Shown here one piece after another: positions 32,827 to 42,616 of a DNA stretch of 64,000 nt. Made by a program: the position numbers and the translations under genes. Every line of letters starts with the position of its first letter. Position 1 is the first letter of the stretch. Source of the stretch: Nocardia jejuensis NBRC 103114 (GTDB lineage: Bacteria > Actinomycetota > Actinomycetes > Mycobacteriales > Mycobacteriaceae); contig NZ_BDBU01000001.1 in NCBI RefSeq assembly GCF_001613145.1, positions 1-64,000 of the forward strand. The letters are read 5' to 3'. The notes under the pieces are model-generated. The model ran no database searches, was not told where the DNA came from, and saw only the letters and a list, made by a program, of their open reading frames with translations.

Positions 32827-34326
32827 ATGCAGCGCATCATCGGAATCGAGGTCGAGTACGGGATTTCGACGCCTTCGGAGCCGTCGGCCAACCCGATTCT
32901 CACATCCACCCAGGCGGTGCTCGCCTATGCCGCGGCCGAGGGCGTGCCGCGCGCCAAGCGAACCCGGTGGGATTACGAGGTGGAATCGCCGTTACGCGAC
33001 GCGCGAGGGTTCGATCTCGGCAGGCTCAACGGGCCCGCCCCGGTGATCGACGCCGACGAGGTCGGCGCCGCCAACATGATCCTGACCAACGGGGCCCGGC
33101 TCTACGTCGACCACGCGCATCCGGAGTACTCCGCGCCCGAGGTCACCGACCCGCTGGACGCGGTCATCTGGGACAAGGCCGGCGAACGCGTCATGGAGGC
33201 CGCGGGCCGCTATGCCTCCAGCGTGCCGGGCGCACCGCGAATGCAGCTGTACAAGAACAACGTCGACGGCAAGGGCGCCTCCTACGGCACCCACGAGAAC
33301 TATCTGATGAGCCGCGATACGCCGTTCAACCAGATCATCGTCGGTCTCACCCCGTTCTTCGCCTCACGTCAGGTCATCTGCGGCTCGGGCCGCGTCGGCA
33401 TCGGCCAGTCCGGGGACACCGCCGGGTTCCAGCTCTCGCAGCGCTCGGACTACATCGAGGTCGAGGTCGGCCTGGAGACCACGCTCAAGCGCGGCATCAT
33501 CAACACCCGTGACGAACCCCACGCGGACGCGGACAAGTATCGCCGCCTGCACGTCATCATCGGCGACGCCAACCTCGCCGAATGGTCCACCTACCTCAAG
33601 GTCGGCACCACCGCCCTGGTGCTGGACCTGATCGAGGCCGGTGAGGACCTCTCGGATCTGCAGCTGGCCCGCCCGGTCACCGCCGTGCACACCATCAGCC
33701 ACGATCCGACCCTGCGCGCCACCGTCGCGCTGGCCGACGGCCGCGAGCTGACCGGCCTTGCGCTGCAACGGATCTACCTCGACCGCGTCGAGAAGTTCAT
33801 GTCCCGCACCGGAAACGACGACGCCCGCGTGCAGGACGTCATCGACAAGTGGGCGCACGTGCTGGATCTGCTCGAGCGCGACCCGATGGAATGCGCCGAC
33901 CTGCTGGACTGGTGCGCCAAACTGCGCCTGCTGGAAGGTATGCGCAACCGTGAGGGCCTCACCTGGGCCGCGCCCAAACTGCACCTGATGGACCTGCAGT
34001 ACTCCGATGTGCGCCTGGACAAGGGCCTGTACAACCGCCTGGTGGCCCGCGGCTCCATGCAGCGTCTGGTCACCGAGCAGCAGGTCGTGGACGCGATGAC
34101 CAACCCGCCCACCGACACCCGCGCCTACTTCCGCGGGGAGTGCCTGCGCCGCTTCGGCGCGGACATCGCCGCGGCCAGCTGGGACTCGGTGATCTTCGAT
34201 CTGGGCGGCGACTCCCTGGTCCGGATTCCGACCCTGGAGCCCCGGCGCGGCACCAAGTCACACGTGGGCGCGCTCCTGGACGGAGTCACCACCGCGGCCG
34301 AACTGGTGCGTCAGCTGACCCACTAG
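32827..34326 (+). CDS. dop: Pup deamidase/depupylase Dop
   Basis: A 499-residue carboxylate-amine ligase-like enzyme that converts the C-terminal Gln of Pup to Glu and removes Pup from substrates. The start [14 protein letters not shown] holds the Mg-ATP Glu residues, Asp95 in [15 protein letters not shown] is the catalytic Asp, and the extra segment after the first strand (residues about 33-75) distinguishes Dop from PafA. It heads the proteasome locus, 216 nt before pup. A -10 TAGGCT (32814-32819) ends 7 nt before the ATG, so the mRNA is leaderless. A hairpin terminator follows 23 nt after the stop, so pup has its own promoter. Confidence 0.97.
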   Translation: MQRIIGIEVEYGISTPSEPSANPILTSTQAVLAYAAAEGVPRAKRTRWDYEVESPLRDARGFDLGRLNGPAPVIDADEVGAANMILTNGARLYVDHAHPEYSAPEVTDPLDAVIWDKAGERVMEAAGRYASSVPGAPRMQLYKNNVDGKGASYGTHENYLMSRDTPFNQIIVGLTPFFASRQVICGSGRVGIGQSGDTAGFQLSQRSDYIEVEVGLETTLKRGIINTRDEPHADADKYRRLHVIIGDANLAEWSTYLKVGTTALVLDLIEAGEDLSDLQLARPVTAVHTISHDPTLRATVALADGRELTGLALQRIYLDRVEKFMSRTGNDDARVQDVIDKWAHVLDLLERDPMECADLLDWCAKLRLLEGMRNREGLTWAAPKLHLMDLQYSDVRLDKGLYNRLVARGSMQRLVTEQQVVDAMTNPPTDTRAYFRGECLRRFGADIAAASWDSVIFDLGGDSLVRIPTLEPRRGTKSHVGALLDGVTTAAELVRQLTH

Positions 34327-34348
34327 GGGGTCGCAACGATCATTCGAC

Positions 34349-34378
34349 AGTGGGCCCGGCGCTTGCCGCGGGCCCACT
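34349..34378 (+). terminator. Terminator hairpin between dop and pup
   Basis: AGTGGGCCCG (34349-34358) pairs with CGGGCCCACT (34369-34378), a 10-bp perfect stem with a 10-nt loop, followed by CTCGT. It separates dop from the pup-prcBA transcript, which probably begins near the -10-like TACTGT at 34473-34478. Confidence 0.6.
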
Positions 34379-34542
34379 CTCGTATGCCCGGACCCGCGCG
34401 TATGCCAGGCTGCCGGGAGGTCGCGGCGAGGCGTCATTGCGGTTAATCCGGCATGTTCACCCCTGCGCTGGGTACTGTTGGGTGCACGAGCATCGGGTCT
34501 AGTCCGGTGCTCGCCGATGATCACAGAGGGAGGTCGGCTGCT

Positions 34543-34737
34543 ATGGCACAAGAGCAGACCAAGCGCGCCGGTGGTGGCGACGAGGACGAGGGGACCGAGG
34601 CCGCCGGTGCGGCAGGGCAGGAGCGACGCGAGAAACTCGCCGAGGAGACCGACGACCTGCTCGACGAGATCGACGACGTCCTCGAGGAGAACGCGGAAGA
34701 CTTCGTCCGCGCGTACGTGCAGAAGGGCGGCCAGTGA
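34543..34737 (+). CDS. pup: Prokaryotic ubiquitin-like protein Pup
   Basis: A 64-residue, mostly disordered and acidic modifier ending in GGQ, so deamidation by Dop is needed before PafA can attach it to lysines. The C-terminal helix ([20 protein letters not shown]) is the docking segment for the Mpa/ARC ATPase and Dop. GGAGG lies 9 nt before the ATG. The stop overlaps the prcB GTG by 4 nt, coupling the tag and the protease. Confidence 0.98.
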   Translation: MAQEQTKRAGGGDEDEGTEAAGAAGQERREKLAEETDDLLDEIDDVLEENAEDFVRAYVQKGGQ

Positions 34738-35585
34738 CCCCAGGTGACCCCTTGCGGCTCCAGACGGGGTTCGCCCTCTCCTCCTTCTCGGAATACCTGC
34801 GGATGTACGCACCGGAACTGTTGCCCGGCAACGGTTTCGGTGCGGGCGTCGCACCCGCTTCCAGCGGGTCGCCGGATATCGCCCCGCACGGCACCACCAT
34901 CGTCGCGGTCAGCTACCGCGGCGGCGTGCTGATCGCGGGCGATCGCCGGGCCACCATGGGCAACCTGCTGGCCAGCCGCGATATGGACAAGGTGTACATC
35001 ACCGACACCTTCTCGGCGGCCGGCATCGCGGGCACCGCGGGTATGGCCATCGAGATGATCCGCCTGTTCGCGGTGGAGCTCGAGTATTACGAGAAGATCG
35101 AGGGTGTTCCCCTCACCTTCGACGGCAAGGCGAACAAGCTCTCGAAGATGGTGCGCGACAACCTCCCCGCGGCCCTGCAGGGCCTGGCGGTGGTGCCGCT
35201 GCTGGTCGGTTTCGACCCCGCCCAGCAGGACCCGGACAAGGCCGGGCGCATCGTGTCCTACGACGTGGTCGGCGGGCGCAGCGAGGAACGGTTCGGCTAC
35301 ACGGCCGTCGGTTCCGGTTCGCTGTTCGCCAAGTCGTCCCTGAAGAAGACGCACCGGCGCGGCATCGATCAGGATCGCGCGCTGGCCATCGCGATCGAGG
35401 CGCTGTTCGACGCGGCCGACGACGACACCGCCACCGGCGGCCCCGACACCCTGCGGGGCATCTACCCGACGGCGATCGTCATCGATTCCGAAGGCTCCGT
35501 GGAGGTGTCGGAGGAACGGCTGTCCGAGATCACCCGCGGCGTGGTGGCCGCGCGGACGGCAGAAGAGGGGAGCGCCTCAGCATGA
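34734..35585 (+). CDS. prcB: 20S proteasome beta subunit PrcB
   Basis: A 283-residue precursor. The propeptide (residues 1-53) is removed before the active-site Thr54 in [13 protein letters not shown], and the GxxxxGDRRAT and [17 protein letters not shown] motifs of proteasome beta follow. It forms the two inner heptameric rings of the 20S particle that degrades pupylated proteins. Its start overlaps pup and its stop overlaps the prcA ATG, so all three are co-translated. Confidence 0.97.
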   Translation: MTPGDPLRLQTGFALSSFSEYLRMYAPELLPGNGFGAGVAPASSGSPDIAPHGTTIVAVSYRGGVLIAGDRRATMGNLLASRDMDKVYITDTFSAAGIAGTAGMAIEMIRLFAVELEYYEKIEGVPLTFDGKANKLSKMVRDNLPAALQGLAVVPLLVGFDPAQQDPDKAGRIVSYDVVGGRSEERFGYTAVGSGSLFAKSSLKKTHRRGIDQDRALAIAIEALFDAADDDTATGGPDTLRGIYPTAIVIDSEGSVEVSEERLSEITRGVVAARTAEEGSASA

Positions 35586-36355
35586 CACTGCCGTATTACG
35601 CGTCGGCCGAACAGATCATGCGCGACAAGACCGAGCTCGCGCGCAAGGGCATCGCCCGCGGGCGCTCGGTCATCGTGCTGACCTACGACAAGGGTGTGGT
35701 GTTCGTCGCCGAGAACCCTTCGGCCACATTGCACAAGGTGAGTGAGCTGTACGACCGGGTGGGGTTTGCCGCGGTCGGCAAGTACAACGAGTTCGAAAGC
35801 CTGCGCCGCGGTGGCATTCTGCAGGCGGATCTGCGTGGGTACCAGTTCGACCGGCGGGATGTCACCGGCCGATTCCTGGCCAACCTGTACGCGCAGAGCC
35901 TCGGCACCATCTTCACCGATCAGCTCAAGCCGTTCGAGGTGGAGATCTGTGTCGCCGAGGTCGGTTTCCCGGGTGCGGAACCGAACTCGGTGCTCTACCG
36001 GATCAACTTCGACGGATCCATCGTCGATGAACGGGAATTCGTGGTGATGGGCGGCAACACCGAGCCGATCGTCACCGCGCTCAAGGATTCCTACCAGCCG
36101 GGCATGGATCTGCGCACCGCCGTCACGGTCGCGATGGCGGCGCTGCAGAAGGCCGTTCCCGAGGGCGAGAAGGACAAGCGGACCGTGGGGGTGTCGTCGC
36201 TGGAAGTGGCGACCCTCGAACAGTCCCGCCCCCGCCGCGCCTTCCGCCGCATCGCCGGTGCGGCGCTGTCGGAACTGGTGACCGGCACGACCCCGACCGC
36301 CACAGCGGCGGCCGAGGCCGACAAGCCGGGCTCGGGAGACCCCTCCCAGGCGTAA
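35582..36355 (+). CDS. prcA: 20S proteasome alpha subunit PrcA
   Basis: A 257-residue alpha subunit. The N-terminal gate helix is [29 protein letters not shown], and [15 protein letters not shown] is typical of the alpha family. The C-terminal 30 residues are Thr/Ala/Pro-rich and disordered. It forms the outer rings that gate substrate entry. A terminator hairpin follows 13 nt after the stop. Confidence 0.97.
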   Translation: MTLPYYASAEQIMRDKTELARKGIARGRSVIVLTYDKGVVFVAENPSATLHKVSELYDRVGFAAVGKYNEFESLRRGGILQADLRGYQFDRRDVTGRFLANLYAQSLGTIFTDQLKPFEVEICVAEVGFPGAEPNSVLYRINFDGSIVDEREFVVMGGNTEPIVTALKDSYQPGMDLRTAVTVAMAALQKAVPEGEKDKRTVGVSSLEVATLEQSRPRRAFRRIAGAALSELVTGTTPTATAAAEADKPGSGDPSQA

Positions 36356-36367
36356 GCACATTCGACG

Positions 36368-36400
36368 AATCCCCGGTCGTGCCATGCGCGGCCGGGGATT
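36368..36400 (+). terminator. Terminator hairpin after prcA
   Basis: AATCCCCGG (36368-36376) pairs with CCGGGGATT (36392-36400), a 9-bp stem with a 15-nt loop that can itself pair (GTCGT...GCGC), 13 nt past the prcA stop. Confidence 0.6.
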
Positions 36401-36427
36401 TCGCGTCCGACGGAAAGCGTGTGCTCA

Positions 36428-36477
36428 TTTGCACTCGGGTAGCCCGAGTGTTTGCACTCGGAACAGCAGAGTGCAAA
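36428..36477. repeat. Cluster of TTTGCACTC repeats between prcA and pafA
   Basis: TTTGCACTC occurs at 36428-36436 and 36451-36459 and inverted as GAGTGCAAA at 36469-36477. In between, CACTCGGG (36432-36439) and CCCGAGTG (36443-36450) form an 8-bp palindrome with a 3-nt centre. Such nested inverted repeats suggest an operator cluster or a structured RNA upstream of pafA, about 130 nt before its start. Confidence 0.6.
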
Positions 36478-36606
36478 GGGGACTTGCTTTTTGGCAGGTG
36501 ACGCGCCGTGCAGCGTTGCATCCCGTGCTAAATCGTTGCCAAGACGTTTGCATCGGCTGTCCGACAGCACCCTTATCGGGCACTACATCGCTGTAATGTC
36601 GATAGT

Positions 36607-37965
36607 GTGCAGCGACGAATCATGGGGATCGAAACCGAATTCGGGGTGACGTGCACCTTCCACGGTCACCGTCGGTTGAGTCCTGACGAGGTGGCCCGGT
36701 ACCTTTTCCGCCGGGTGGTTTCCTGGGGCCGTAGTTCGAACGTGTTCCTCCGCAATGGCGCCCGGCTCTACCTCGATGTCGGTTCCCATCCGGAATACGC
36801 GACGGCCGAGTGCGACAGCCTGGTGCAGCTGGTCACTCACGATCGCGCGGGTGAGCGGGTCCTGGAGGACCTGTTGATCGACGCCGAGCAGAGACTGGCC
36901 GAAGAGGGGATCGGCGGTGATATCTACCTCTTCAAGAACAACACGGACTCCGCCGGAAACTCCTACGGCTGCCACGAGAATTTCCTCGTGGTGCGCGCCG
37001 GGGAGTTCTCCCGAATTTCCGATGTGCTGCTGCCCTTCCTGGTGACCCGCCAGCTCATCTGCGGCGCCGGCAAGGTGCTGCAGACGCCCAAGGCGGCCAC
37101 GTTCTGCCTCTCGCAGCGCGCGGAGCACATCTGGGAGGGTGTGTCCTCGGCCACCACGCGTTCGCGGCCGATCATCAACACGCGTGACGAGCCGCATGCC
37201 GACGCCGAGAAGTACCGGCGTCTGCACGTGATCGTCGGCGACTCCAACATGGCCGAGTCCACCACCATGCTCAAGGTGGGCACCGCGTCCCTGGTGCTGG
37301 AGATGATCGAGGCGGGCGTCTCGTTCCGAGACTTCGCTCTGGACAACCCGATTCGCGCGATCCGCGAGGTCTCGCACGATCTCACCGGACGCCGTCCGGT
37401 GCGGCTCGCGGGCGGCCGTCAGGCCAGTGCGCTCGACATCCAGCGCGAGTACTACGCCCGCGCGGTCGAGCACCTCAACAACCGCGATCGCGACCCGCAG
37501 GTCGACGCCGTGGTGGATCTGTGGGGCCGCACCCTGGACGCGGTCGAAGCGCAGGACTTCGCCAAGGTCGACACCGAGATCGACTGGGTGATCAAGCGCA
37601 AGCTGTTCCAGCGCTACCAGGACCGCTACAGCATGGAGCTGTCCGATCCCAAGATCGCCCAGCTGGATCTGGCCTACCACGACATCAAGCGCGGGCGCGG
37701 GGTCTTCGACCTGCTCGCCCGCAAGGGTCTGGCCAAGCGGATCACCGAGGACGAGGCGGTCGACGCCGCGGTCACCACGCCGCCGCAGACCACCCGGGCC
37801 AAGCTGCGCGGTGATTTCATCACCGCCGCGCAGGAGGCCGGGCGCGACTTCACGGTCGACTGGGTGCACCTGAAGCTGAACGACCAGGCCCAGCGCACCG
37901 TGCTGTGCAAAGACCCGTTCCGTTCCGTCGACGAACGAGTGGATCGCCTGATCGCCTCGATGTAG
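36607..37965 (+). CDS. pafA: Pup ligase PafA
   Basis: A 452-residue ligase that joins the deamidated Pup Glu to substrate lysines with [17 protein letters not shown] carries the Mg-ATP Glu residues, [17 protein letters not shown] holds the catalytic Asp57, and [17 protein letters not shown] is a further active-site strand. It lacks the Dop-specific insertion. The GTG start is 7 nt after a -10 TAATGT (36594-36599), so the mRNA is leaderless. It lies after a repeat-rich promoter region and ends before a strong terminator hairpin. Confidence 0.97.
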   Translation: MQRRIMGIETEFGVTCTFHGHRRLSPDEVARYLFRRVVSWGRSSNVFLRNGARLYLDVGSHPEYATAECDSLVQLVTHDRAGERVLEDLLIDAEQRLAEEGIGGDIYLFKNNTDSAGNSYGCHENFLVVRAGEFSRISDVLLPFLVTRQLICGAGKVLQTPKAATFCLSQRAEHIWEGVSSATTRSRPIINTRDEPHADAEKYRRLHVIVGDSNMAESTTMLKVGTASLVLEMIEAGVSFRDFALDNPIRAIREVSHDLTGRRPVRLAGGRQASALDIQREYYARAVEHLNNRDRDPQVDAVVDLWGRTLDAVEAQDFAKVDTEIDWVIKRKLFQRYQDRYSMELSDPKIAQLDLAYHDIKRGRGVFDLLARKGLAKRITEDEAVDAAVTTPPQTTRAKLRGDFITAAQEAGRDFTVDWVHLKLNDQAQRTVLCKDPFRSVDERVDRLIASM

Positions 37966-37979
37966 ACGCACCAGCGCCG

Positions 37980-38011
37980 ACGGGCCGTGAACCTCCGGGT
38001 TCACGGCCCGT
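37980..38011 (+). terminator. Strong terminator hairpin after pafA
   Basis: ACGGGCCGTGAACC (37980-37993) pairs perfectly with GGTTCACGGCCCGT (37998-38011), a 14-bp stem with a 4-nt loop, 14 nt past the pafA stop. It isolates pafA from pafBC. Confidence 0.75.
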
Positions 38012-38091
38012 TCCGCGTCCCGTTTCGCCACGCGGTGAAATAGACACTGCCGCCAGCGCGCTCGCTCGCCGCGCCTATTACTCTCTATCGG

Positions 38092-39084
38092 GTGGCGATA
38101 TCCAAGGTCGAGCGGTTGATGAATCTGGTTATCGCGCTGCTGTCGACCCGCCAATTCCTGACCGCGGAACGTATCCGCGACAGCGTCGCCGGGTACGAGG
38201 ATTCCGCGAGCGACGAGGCGTTCAGCCGAATGTTCGAGCGGGACAAGAACGAGCTGCGCGACCTGGGCATACCCCTGGAAATCGGTCCGGTGAGCAGGCT
38301 TTCGGGCGTCGAGGGCTACCGGATCAATCGGGACGCGTACGAGCTACCCGATATCGATCTGACCAGCGCGGAGTCCGCCGCCGTCGCGGTGGCGGTGCAA
38401 TTGTGGGAGTCCCCGGAACTGGCCGCGGCCGCGGAGGGCGGTCTGCTCAAGCTGCGCGCGGCGGGCATCCACGTCGAGCCCGACACCGCTGTCTCGGCGG
38501 TGCCCGCGGTGCCGGCGCGCACCCGCGGTTCCGAACCCGTGCTGGGCAAGCTGCTCGCGGCCATCGACGCCGGGCGGGCGGTGCGCTTCCAGCATCGGCA
38601 GTCGCACGGTGAGCCGGTCGAGCGTGATGTGAACCCGTGGGGTGTGGTCACCCATCACGGCCGCTGGTACCTGGTCGGGCACGACAATGCCCGCAATGCG
38701 ACCCGAACCTTCCGGATCTCGCGGATCGGCGCGGACGTCACCGCGTACGGCCCGTCGAACGTGGTGCACAAACCCGAGGACGTCGATATCCGCGAGCTGG
38801 TCGCGCAGGTCACCGGCCAGGCGCCCATCACCGGTTCGGCCACGGTCTGGGTGGCCGACGGTCGAGGCCAGGAGATCCGCCGGCTCGGCGCGCTCATGGA
38901 GCAGCGCACGGTCGCCGGTCGTCCCGGTGCGATCGTGGAGGTGCCGATCCGCTCGCGCGACTGGCTCGCGCGGCTCATCACCGGACTGGGAGCCGATGCG
39001 CTGGTGCTGGCCCCACCGGAGTTGCGGGACAATGTGATCGCCCGGCTCGAGTCGGTTCTGAAGCGTACGGAGGTGTCGGCGTGA
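38092..39084 (+). CDS. pafB: WYL-domain transcriptional regulator PafB
   Basis: A 330-residue regulator: the N-terminal winged helix (VERLMNLVIALLSTRQFLTAERIRDSVAGY), then the WYL domain at about 155-230 (FQHRQSHGEPVERDVNPWGVVTHHGRWYLVGHD) and a WCX tail. With PafC it forms the activator of the RecA-independent DNA-damage response in mycobacteria. The GTG start is 7 nt after -10 TACTCT (38079-38084), so the mRNA is leaderless. Its stop overlaps the pafC start by 4 nt. Confidence 0.93.
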   Translation: MAISKVERLMNLVIALLSTRQFLTAERIRDSVAGYEDSASDEAFSRMFERDKNELRDLGIPLEIGPVSRLSGVEGYRINRDAYELPDIDLTSAESAAVAVAVQLWESPELAAAAEGGLLKLRAAGIHVEPDTAVSAVPAVPARTRGSEPVLGKLLAAIDAGRAVRFQHRQSHGEPVERDVNPWGVVTHHGRWYLVGHDNARNATRTFRISRIGADVTAYGPSNVVHKPEDVDIRELVAQVTGQAPITGSATVWVADGRGQEIRRLGALMEQRTVAGRPGAIVEVPIRSRDWLARLITGLGADALVLAPPELRDNVIARLESVLKRTEVSA

Positions 39085-40199
39085 GCGACGGGGACGAAGG
39101 CGCCCGGAACAACGCGGGCTCTCGCGAGCGCCGTGGCGCGCAGAGCGCGACCGCGCGCGCGTCCGATGGACGCCGGTCGAGTGCCGCGGCGGCCGGGAGC
39201 CGGTTGTCGGTGCGGCTGGCGCGACTGCTGAACATGGTGCCGTACTTCCAGGCCAACCCGGGTATCAGCGCCGCGGAGGCCGCGTCCGAACTGGGCGTGA
39301 CCACCAAACAGCTGATGACCGACCTGAATCAGCTCTGGATGTGCGGTCTGCCCGGCTACGGCCCCGGCGATCTGATCGATCTGTCGTTCTCCGAGGAGAG
39401 CATCGAGGTCACCTTCTCCGCCGGTATCGATCGCCCGCTGCGGCTCACCTCGCTCGAGGCCACGGCCCTGCTGGTGGCGCTGCGCTCGATCGCGGATCTG
39501 CCCGGCATGGTCGATCCCAGCGCCGCGCACTCGGCCATCGCCAAGTTCGAATCCGCCATCGCCGGACGGGTGTTCCAGGGTCCGGTACTGCCGGTGCCGG
39601 TACAGGCGCCCGCGGTGGCGACGGTCCGCTCGGCACTCGAGCACGAGCACGCCCTGCACCTGGTCTACTACTCCGCCAGCCGTGACGTGGTATCCGCCCG
39701 GACGGTCGATCCGATTCGAATCATGCTGGTGGACAACAACAGCTACCTGCAGGCGTGGTGCCGCCGGTCCGAGGGCGTGCGCCTGTTCCGCCTCGACCGC
39801 ATCGAGGAGGCCACCGAACTCGACGAGCCCGCTCGCCCGCCGCTGGACGCCACCGACGAGACCACCGCCCTGGACCTGTTCGTCGACGATCCGGCGGTTC
39901 CGCTGGCGCGCTTGCTGATTCACCCCGATTTCGCCTGGGTGCTCGAGCAGTACCCGATGCACCGCGTCACCGTGCACGCCGACGGCGGAATCGAGGCGAC
40001 CATGCGGTTCGCCACGCTGGACTGGATGGCGCGCCTGCTGCTCGGTTTCGGCGCGGCGGTCACCGTGCTGGGCCCGCCGGAGCTGGTCACCGCGGTCCGG
40101 GATCGCTCGGGTGCGGCTCTGAACGCGTATTCGGCTCTGGCGCAAGACGATTCACAGGCGCTCACACCCAGCGGCCTGGAGGGGGTAGGTCCGGCTTGA
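39081..40199 (+). CDS. pafC: WYL-domain transcriptional regulator PafC
   Basis: A 372-residue partner of PafB. An Arg/Ser-rich 40-residue N-terminus precedes the winged helix (RLARLLNMVPYFQANPGISAAEAASELGV), and the WYL-type domain is at about 190-270 (HLVYYSASRDVVSARTVDPIRIMLVDNNSYLQAWCRRSEGVRLFRLDRI). The heterodimer is thought to sense single-stranded DNA at damage. GGAGG lies before the GTG; the stop overlaps the downstream TTG start. Confidence 0.93.
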   Translation: MSDGDEGARNNAGSRERRGAQSATARASDGRRSSAAAAGSRLSVRLARLLNMVPYFQANPGISAAEAASELGVTTKQLMTDLNQLWMCGLPGYGPGDLIDLSFSEESIEVTFSAGIDRPLRLTSLEATALLVALRSIADLPGMVDPSAAHSAIAKFESAIAGRVFQGPVLPVPVQAPAVATVRSALEHEHALHLVYYSASRDVVSARTVDPIRIMLVDNNSYLQAWCRRSEGVRLFRLDRIEEATELDEPARPPLDATDETTALDLFVDDPAVPLARLLIHPDFAWVLEQYPMHRVTVHADGGIEATMRFATLDWMARLLLGFGAAVTVLGPPELVTAVRDRSGAALNAYSALAQDDSQALTPSGLEGVGPA

Positions 40200-41224
40200 C
40201 CGTTCCCTTGTCCACGGCCCAGCGGGTGATGGTGCTCGGCGCCGGCAGCATCGGTGTCTTCGTCGGCGGCAAGCTGGCGGCGGCGGGCGCCGAGGTCACC
40301 TTCGTCGGCCGCCCGCGGATGCTCGGTGAACTCGAGGCACACGGCCTGCGCCTGACCGACCTGGACGGCGGCGACGAGCGAGTCGATCCCACCGCATTCC
40401 ATACCGCCACCGAACCCTCGGACGCGGCGGATCTGGTGCTGATCTGCGTGAAATCAGCCGATACCGCCAGCGCCGCCCACCAGCTCTCGAAGCTGCTGAA
40501 GCCCGGCACGGTGGTGATCAGCCTGCAGAACGGCATCGGCAACGACGCGGTGATCCGGGAGATCCTGCCGACGTGCGTGGTGCTGGCCGGAATGGTCATG
40601 TTCAACGTCGTGCACAACCAGGACGGCCGGTTCCATCGCGGCACCGCCGGCGGCGTCGCGATCGCCGATGACGCGGTGCTCAATCGGTTCGCGCCGGTGC
40701 TGAGCAAATCCGGGCTCGGCGTGAAGCGCTACGCGGACCTGCTGCCCATCCAGTGGGCGAAACTGCTGCTGAACCTCAACAATCCCATCAATGCCCTGTC
40801 CGGCCGCCCGCTGCGCGAGGAGTTGGGCAACCGCGATTACCGTCGCTGCCTGGCCCTGGCCCAGCAGGAGGCGGTGACGGCCATGGCCAAGGCGCGCATT
40901 CGCCCGGCCCGGCTCACCGCGTTGCCGCCGGAGGTGATGGTGCGCCTGCTCACTGTGCCGGACGGACTGTTCCGCCGGGTCGCGGGCAAGGTGCTGGCTA
41001 TCGATCCGGTGGCGCGTTCCTCGATGGCCGATGACCTCGCGGCCGGGCGCAAGACCGAAATAGCCTGGCTGTGCGGTGAAATCGTGAGTCTCGGCGCTAT
41101 GGTCGGATTGCCGACCCCGGTGAACCGGCGGCTGATCGAACTCGTGAACGCCGCGGAGAACGGTGACAAACGCACCTGGTCCGGCGCCGAACTGCTCACC
41201 GAGCTGCGGAACGCGGCAGGGTAG
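40196..41224 (+). CDS. 2-dehydropantoate 2-reductase-family (ketopantoate reductase, PanE-like) enzyme
   Basis: A 342-residue NADPH-dependent oxidoreductase. RVMVLGAGSIGVFVGGKLAAAGAEVTFVGRP (about residues 10-40) is the Rossmann nucleotide site; NNPINALSGRPLREEL and the GRKTEIAWLCGEIVSLGAMVGLPTPVNRRLIELV helix carry the ketopantoate-reductase catalytic Lys/Asn/Glu type residues. It may serve CoA biosynthesis, though the family also contains other reductases. The TTG start overlaps pafC by 4 nt and follows GGAGGGGG. It is inserted between pafC and tatA, and is co-transcribed with both. Confidence 0.85.
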   Translation: MTVPLSTAQRVMVLGAGSIGVFVGGKLAAAGAEVTFVGRPRMLGELEAHGLRLTDLDGGDERVDPTAFHTATEPSDAADLVLICVKSADTASAAHQLSKLLKPGTVVISLQNGIGNDAVIREILPTCVVLAGMVMFNVVHNQDGRFHRGTAGGVAIADDAVLNRFAPVLSKSGLGVKRYADLLPIQWAKLLLNLNNPINALSGRPLREELGNRDYRRCLALAQQEAVTAMAKARIRPARLTALPPEVMVRLLTVPDGLFRRVAGKVLAIDPVARSSMADDLAAGRKTEIAWLCGEIVSLGAMVGLPTPVNRRLIELVNAAENGDKRTWSGAELLTELRNAAG

Positions 41225-41255
41225 CATCGAGGCACCACAATATTGGAGGAAGTCG

Positions 41256-41531
41256 ATGGGTTCACTGAGCGCGACGCACTGGATCATCATTGCGCTGCTG
41301 TTCCTGGTCCTGTTCGGAGCCAAGCGGCTTCCGGACACCGCCCGGGGTCTCGGACGCTCGCTGCGTATTTTCAAGAGCGAGATGAACGAGATGCACAACG
41401 ACGGAGACAAGGCCGCCCCCGCCGCGCAGGCTCCTGCCGCGCAGCCCGCCGCCACACCCGAGCTCCCCGCCGCGCAGCCGGTCGCCGCTGACCCTGTACA
41501 GCCGGCGAAGTCCGACCTGAACAAGGCGTAA
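41256..41531 (+). CDS. tatA: Sec-independent (Tat) translocase subunit TatA
   Basis: A 91-residue protein with one N-terminal membrane helix (SATHWIIIALLFLVLFGAKRLPDTARGLGRSLRIF), the FGAKRLP hinge and an amphipathic helix, then a Pro/Ala-rich tail. It forms the translocation pore for folded proteins. TTGGAGGA lies 6 nt before the ATG. tatC follows after 92 nt; tatB is not here, as usual in actinobacteria. Confidence 0.96.
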   Translation: MGSLSATHWIIIALLFLVLFGAKRLPDTARGLGRSLRIFKSEMNEMHNDGDKAAPAAQAPAAQPAATPELPAAQPVAADPVQPAKSDLNKA

Positions 41532-41623
41532 TCGCTACACGTTCGTTCCCGGGATGAGCGGATTCGTCCCGGGATGAGTCTTGTCCAGGTCCGGCGCCAG
41601 GCGATCAGCGAGGCAATACAGTC

Positions 41624-42613
41624 ATGCGCATTCCGTTCGACCCCCGGCGCAGTCGGCGTAGAACGAATCCCGACGGCACCATGTCGTTGGTCGATCATCT
41701 CGCGGAGCTGCGCAAACGGCTGCTCATCGCGATCGCGGCGATCGCGCTCACCACGCTGCTGGGCTTCTTCTGGTACACCGATTCCTTCTTCGGCATCTCG
41801 AGCCTCGGCGATGTGCTGACCGGACCGTATTGCGAGCTGCCCGCCTCCGCGCGCGCGAATCTGAGCCCCGACGGGGCGTGTCGATTGCTGGCGACCGCGC
41901 CGTTCGAGCAGTTCATGCTGCGTCTGAAGGTCGCGGTGACCGCGGGCGTGGTGATGGCGTGCCCGATCTGGCTCTATCAGATCTGGGCGTTCATCACCCC
42001 GGGTCTGTACGCCAAGGAGCGCAAGTACGCGATCTCGTTCGTCACTTCCGGTGCGGTGCTCTTCGTGACCGGTGCGGTGCTGGCCTACTGGGTGGTCGCG
42101 CACGCGCTGAGCTTCCTGATGACGATCGGCAACAACGTCCAGATCACCGCGCTCAGCGGTTCGCAATACTTCAGCTTCATCATTCAGCTGCTGATCATCT
42201 TCGGGGTGAGCTTCGAAACTCCTTTGCTGATCGTGGGATTGAACTTCCTGGGCGTGCTCACCTACGAGCGCCTGGTGAAGTGGCGGCGCGGCCTGATCTT
42301 CGGCCTGTTCGTGTTCGCCGCGGTGGTCACCCCGCAGGATCCGATCTCGATGCTGGCGCTGGCGCTGGCGCTGACCGTGCTGTTCGAGGTCGCGGTGCAG
42401 ATCGCGCGGATCAACGACAAGCGCAAGGCGCGCAATGCGCAGGCCTGGAACAACCTGTCCGACGACGAGGCCTCCCCGCTCGCGGACGCACCCGGTTCGG
42501 TGGGCACGGCCGATCCGGTCGAACGGCCCGAACCGGTCGGCGCGAGTGCGCCGGTCACGGCGACACCGGAAAAAACCACCCGAGCCGTGTCGGATTACTC
42601 CGATACCCTCTGA
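41624..42613 (+). CDS. tatC: Tat translocase subunit TatC
   Basis: A 329-residue membrane protein with six helices. [16 protein letters not shown], the conserved [20 protein letters not shown], and the [18 protein letters not shown] and [14 protein letters not shown] segments are classical TatC. It recognises twin-arginine signals and gates TatA. The C-terminal 70 residues are polar and disordered. The helY gene begins 3 nt after the stop. Exported proteins here (ceramidase, cholesterol oxidase) have twin-arginine-like starts and may depend on it. Confidence 0.97.
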   Translation: MRIPFDPRRSRRRTNPDGTMSLVDHLAELRKRLLIAIAAIALTTLLGFFWYTDSFFGISSLGDVLTGPYCELPASARANLSPDGACRLLATAPFEQFMLRLKVAVTAGVVMACPIWLYQIWAFITPGLYAKERKYAISFVTSGAVLFVTGAVLAYWVVAHALSFLMTIGNNVQITALSGSQYFSFIIQLLIIFGVSFETPLLIVGLNFLGVLTYERLVKWRRGLIFGLFVFAAVVTPQDPISMLALALALTVLFEVAVQIARINDKRKARNAQAWNNLSDDEASPLADAPGSVGTADPVERPEPVGASAPVTATPEKTTRAVSDYSDTL

Positions 42614-42616
42614 CAT

